A stretch of 64,000 nt of DNA, from NCBI GenBank assembly GCA_030425705.1, contig JAUHZU010000012.1, forward strand, positions 62,001 through 126,000, in the 5' to 3' direction. The notes below the pieces were generated by a model. The model was not told the origin of the DNA and did no database searches. It worked only from the letters and a program-made list of their open reading frames with translations. Positions 60,965-64,000 of the stretch are shown one piece after another. The first letter of the stretch is position 1, and each line of letters begins with the position of its first letter. Both the position numbers and the translations under genes were made by a program. Source of the DNA: Phycisphaerae bacterium. Its GTDB lineage: Bacteria > Planctomycetota > Phycisphaerae > Phycisphaerales > Phycisphaeraceae.

Positions 60965-62314
60965 ATGACCCGTGTCCTCGCCACGAACCTGACCTTCGCC
61001 CTCCTGTGCCTGTTGCTGTGTGTGGGCGGGTGCAAGCCGCGGACGTCCGGCGTCCAGAACCCGGGGGTCCGGCCGGGCCCGACGGGCTACACGCCGATCG
61101 ACGCCGCCGCCGCCCGCCGGGGGCTGCGCGTCGCCGACCTGCGGGGCGAGCCGGCGGTACGCGTCCGCGTCCAGCGCAGCGCTACACGGCTCCGCGCCGC
61201 CACGACCGGCCGATTCACCCTCGCACCCGGTGGCCAGGCCGCCGCGGGCTCGCAACCCCGCGCGTTCGACGGCCCGCTGGTCGTTACCCACGACGGCGGC
61301 GGCTTTGTTATCACCGACGGCCGGGGACAGGCCGTCCGCTGGGACTTGCCGGCACTCCGCATCGCCTCCACCGCCGGCTCGGTCTCGCTCGACGGCACGG
61401 CGTACCCCGGCGTCATCGAGTTGGTGCCGGTGAGCACCAGCACCGGTCGGCCGACCGGGCGGATGGACGCGGTCAACCACGTCGGGATGGAGCGATACCT
61501 GCCGGGCGTGCTCTCCAAGGAGCTATACGCGGGCTGGGAGCCCGCCGCCTACCGGGCGCAGGCGATCGCCGCGCGGAGCTACGCGGTCTGGGAGATGAAC
61601 CTGCCCCAGCGGCGCAGCAGCCACTACGACCTCGAGGCCGGCCAGGCCAGCCAGGCGTACCTCGGGCTCGACGCGAGCGAGAAGGCGAAGCAGGCCGTCG
61701 CCGCGACGCGCGGGCAGGTGCTGGTGTTCGAGGGCCGGGTGTTGCCCGCGTTTTACTCGAGCTGTTCGGGCGGGACGGGTCAGGACGCCTACGCGATCTT
61801 CCCGGAGAAGGTAGACGACCTCGCGCCGCTGCGCGGCCGAGAGCACGGCGCATGGGGGCAGGCGTCGAGCAAGTTCCGCTGGGGCCCGGTGACGCAGACC
61901 AACGCCCGGCTGACACAGGCGATGCAGCGCTGGGGCCGGGCCAACGACCACCCCATCAGCGAGTTGACCGGCGTCCGCGACATCCAGCCGATCGCCCATA
62001 ACCGCGTCGGCCGACCCACCCGCTACGCGGTCACCGACACCAACGGCCGACGCTACGACCTGCACAGCGAACAGCTCCGCCGCGCCGCAAACACCGCCGT
62101 CCCCGGCGACCCGGCCAACAGCGCCCACACCCTGTTCTCCAGCCACGTCGAAGTCACCGTCAGCGGCCCGAACATCAGCTTCACCGGCCGGGGCTACGGC
62201 CACGGCGTGGGCATGTGCCAGTGGGGCGCTCAGGGCATGGCCCAGCGCGGCTACGACCACCCCGCGATCCTGGGCTTCTACTACCCCGGCGCGGCGCTGC
62301 AGCGGGTGTACTAG
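60965..62314 (+). CDS. SpoIID/LytB domain lipoprotein
   Basis: A 449-residue lipoprotein (LLLCVGGC). The SpoIID domain spans about 170-445: MERYLPGVLSKELYAGWEPAAYRAQAIAARSYAV is its start, with the catalytic-type Glu, then FYSSCSGG and the terminal FTGRGYGHGVGMCQWGAQGMA. SpoIID-type proteins are lytic transglycosylases acting on peptidoglycan stripped of stem peptides. They occur outside sporulating bacteria as well. It is transcribed alone. The N-terminal 150 residues are a beta-rich region typical of these proteins. Confidence 0.87.
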   Translation: MTRVLATNLTFALLCLLLCVGGCKPRTSGVQNPGVRPGPTGYTPIDAAAARRGLRVADLRGEPAVRVRVQRSATRLRAATTGRFTLAPGGQAAAGSQPRAFDGPLVVTHDGGGFVITDGRGQAVRWDLPALRIASTAGSVSLDGTAYPGVIELVPVSTSTGRPTGRMDAVNHVGMERYLPGVLSKELYAGWEPAAYRAQAIAARSYAVWEMNLPQRRSSHYDLEAGQASQAYLGLDASEKAKQAVAATRGQVLVFEGRVLPAFYSSCSGGTGQDAYAIFPEKVDDLAPLRGREHGAWGQASSKFRWGPVTQTNARLTQAMQRWGRANDHPISELTGVRDIQPIAHNRVGRPTRYAVTDTNGRRYDLHSEQLRRAANTAVPGDPANSAHTLFSSHVEVTVSGPNISFTGRGYGHGVGMCQWGAQGMAQRGYDHPAILGFYYPGAALQRVY

Positions 62315-62396
62315 CCGCACAGGTGAACCCGCGCAATCGGGGGCGACTGAGTCGGTTGCTAAGAAGTCCCCGACCGCAACGCGCCGCGTCACCCGT

Positions 62397-63167
62397 TTAG
62401 TGCTTCTTGCCTTTATGCCGTTCGAGTTCTTTTTCGATGTGCGCTGTTTCCAGGCGCGGGCCGGGCATGGCGGGGCGGACCTGGGTCTTCCACTTCGCCG
62501 GCTCGAAGTAATCGTCAATGATCCGGACCGCCTCCTCGATGTCGTCGGTCACCGTGAACAGGTCCAGGTCCTTGGGGCTGATCGTCTCGAACTTCTCGGC
62601 CAGGGTCGCCCGCATCCAGTCGACCAGGCCGTCCCAGAAGTCGTGGCCGATGAGCACCATCGGGAACGGGTGGATCTTCATGGTCTGCATGAGGGTGAGC
62701 GTCTCGAAGCACTCATCCATCGTGCCGAACCCGCCGGGGAAGATGATGAACCCACAGGAGTACTTGAGGAACATGACTTTGCGGACGAAGAAGTAGCGGA
62801 AGTCGAGCTTGTGCGTCTGGTAGGGGTTGGGGACCTGCTCGAAGGGCAGGTCGATGTTGAGCCCGACGCTCCGGCCACCGCAGTCGTGGGCCCCCTTGTT
62901 CGCGGCCTCCATGATGCCCGGGCCCCCGCCGGTGATGACGGCGAAATGCTTCTCGCAGATTAGCCGGCCGCACTCGACGGCCTGCTCGTAGTAGGGCTCG
63001 CCGGGCTTCGTGCGGGCCGAGCCGAACACCGTGATCCCCGCGCCGACGTTGGACATGACGTCGAAGCCCTCGACGAACTCCGAGAGGATGCGGAACAGCC
63101 GCCAGGTCTCACGGGACAGCGCGATCTCGCGCTTCATCTCTTCTTCTTCGGTTTCATGGTTTTTCAT
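62397..63167 (-). CDS. LOG family protein, long form
   Basis: A 256-residue member of the TIGR00730 family with an extra N-terminal helical region. Signatures are ITVFGSART, ITGGGPGIMEAANKGA (GGGPGIMEA replaces GGGSVGLMG) and IIFPGGFGTMDECFETLTL. As for shorter LOG proteins the expected activity is nucleoside-monophosphate hydrolysis. TATACT ends 6 nt before the ATG at 63167, fixing the start and suggesting a leaderless transcript. The region 62315-62396 downstream appears empty. Confidence 0.88.
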   Translation of the reverse strand: MKNHETEEEEMKREIALSRETWRLFRILSEFVEGFDVMSNVGAGITVFGSARTKPGEPYYEQAVECGRLICEKHFAVITGGGPGIMEAANKGAHDCGGRSVGLNIDLPFEQVPNPYQTHKLDFRYFFVRKVMFLKYSCGFIIFPGGFGTMDECFETLTLMQTMKIHPFPMVLIGHDFWDGLVDWMRATLAEKFETISPKDLDLFTVTDDIEEAVRIIDDYFEPAKWKTQVRPAMPGPRLETAHIEKELERHKGKKH

Positions 63168-63323
63168 GCCGGGAGTATATGCTCTGGGCCGGGTCGCGAT
63201 CGCGCGGCGCCGACCCACAGGCGGTGAAACACAGCCGACAGATCGGCGGGCCGCGCACCGGATAGCTTGTAGCCGCCGCCTTTCGGGGTCGGCCCCACCA
63301 CCGCCGCGACGCAGGAGCACGCC

Positions 63324-64000
63324 ATGGACCGACGCACCTTCCTCAAGCTCACCGGCAGCGGCGCGCTCACCGCCGCGCTGCCCCTCGCCACCTACCCGGC
63401 GGTCGCCTCAGCCGCGGCACCGGACTGGTCGGGGCACCTGCCCGAGGACCTGACGATCACCCGCATCGTCGGGTTCCGACTGCCGACGACGCGCAGCAAG
63501 CTCGCCGGCCGCAACGCGCAGCTCGACGTGCACGGCGACCGCTCGTCGGACATGATGGCCCGCATCTACACCAACGCCGGCATCGAAGCGCTCGGCACGT
63601 CCTGGGGCCCGGAACGCGAGCGGTACCAGCAGCTGCTCGGCCGAAAGCTCGTCGACTTCTACGACGCCGGGACCAACAGCATGCGCAGCCCACTCGGCCG
63701 GTTCTCGATGGGGCTCTGGGACCTCGCCGGGAAGGTGCTCGATAAGCCGGTGCACGCCCTGCTCGGCGGCCGGCCCGAGCCGCGCGTCCGGGTCTACGAC
63801 GGCTCGATCTACTTCATGGACCTTCTCCCGCAGTACCAGGACCGCTGGCAGGACCGCCTGCGAGCGGAGATCGATATGGGGACCGACGCCGGGCACCGCA
63901 CGTTCAAGGTCAAGATCGGCCGGGGCCACAAGTGGATGGACCGGGCCGAGGGCGACCGCCGTGACGTCGAGGTGCTGACGATCATCCGCGAGCACGGCGG
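63324..64000 (+). CDS. Tat-exported enolase-superfamily protein (runs off window)
   Basis: The first 225 codons of a mandelate racemase/muconate-lactonizing-type protein. It begins with a twin-arginine signal (MDRRTFLKLTGSGAL, cut near VASAAA). The capping domain follows and the barrel begins near SMGLWDLAGKVLDKPVHALLGG. The first lysine motif of the active site is visible as FKVKIGRG. The metal-binding residues lie beyond the window. AGGAG lies 6 nt before the ATG. Tat export implies folding, probably with metal, before translocation. Confidence 0.85.
   Translation, partial: MDRRTFLKLTGSGALTAALPLATYPAVASAAAPDWSGHLPEDLTITRIVGFRLPTTRSKLAGRNAQLDVHGDRSSDMMARIYTNAGIEALGTSWGPERERYQQLLGRKLVDFYDAGTNSMRSPLGRFSMGLWDLAGKVLDKPVHALLGGRPEPRVRVYDGSIYFMDLLPQYQDRWQDRLRAEIDMGTDAGHRTFKVKIGRGHKWMDRAEGDRRDVEVLTIIREHG

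Overview
The window is a GC-rich (roughly two-thirds G+C), densely coded bacterial chromosome segment. It most resembles a planctomycete, probably class Phycisphaerae. I base this on the gene mix: secreted Gfo/Idh/MocA and PQQ-type sugar dehydrogenases, a sulfatase, a Tat-exported enolase-superfamily protein, isolated prepilin-like proteins and an EF-Tu whose switch I lacks the usual RGITI string. Kdo synthesis (KdsA), a Lol-type exporter and many lipoproteins imply an outer membrane. No phage, insertion sequence or CRISPR array is visible. Placement is by inference; no 16S gene is present.

Layout. 1-9 kb: a two-gene heterodimeric ABC exporter, a membrane phosphodiesterase-like protein, a LOG protein, serC, a SulP transporter and a C39-peptidase pair. 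9-14 kb: a giant DUF2339 membrane protein preceded by a TetR regulator; both carry the same 16-bp operator-like site. 14-24.5 kb: an orphan SenB-type glycosyltransferase, a yeast-type cytosine deaminase, deoC, kdsA, panB, a DegP-like protease, an oligopeptide-type ATPase, a VWA protein and a TIGR01777 epimerase. 25-31 kb: rpsP, a trmD-acetyltransferase fusion, rplS and lysS; rpsP and rplS have near-identical promoters. 31-37 kb: Lol-type exporter, gnd, a low-GC orphan and a GGCT-like protein. 36.6-37.8 kb: a candidate retron. 38-48 kb: sulfatase, a three-lipoprotein operon, a long GC-rich structured spacer, CPBP protease, MazG-like and MacB-like proteins. 48-52 kb: translation/secretion block tRNA-Thr, tuf, rpmG, tRNA-Trp, secE, nusG on the minus strand. 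52-64 kb: NifU-like, csrA, two prepilins, an ECF sigma factor with its anti-sigma candidate, ilvB behind a leader peptide, PQQ dehydrogenase, recJ, SpoIID-domain protein, a second LOG protein and the start of an enolase-superfamily gene.

The most notable system is at 36601-37820. A sigma70-like promoter (TTGACA, 17 bp, CACAAT) leads into about 125 nt of consecutive hairpins whose ends can pair. A reverse transcriptase follows, with both retron hallmarks (NAxxH and VTG) and, unusually, an N-terminal membrane segment. No separate effector gene is adjacent, so the membrane anchor itself may be the effector or may tether the complex.

Other themes are gene regulation and intergenic repeats. Many genes have a TANNNT hexamer 6-7 nt before the start codon, which suggests leaderless mRNAs. 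ilvB has its own leader peptide rich in Val, Ile and Leu. The spacers carry several families of paired inverted short repeats, including a BIME-like pair found at two loci.
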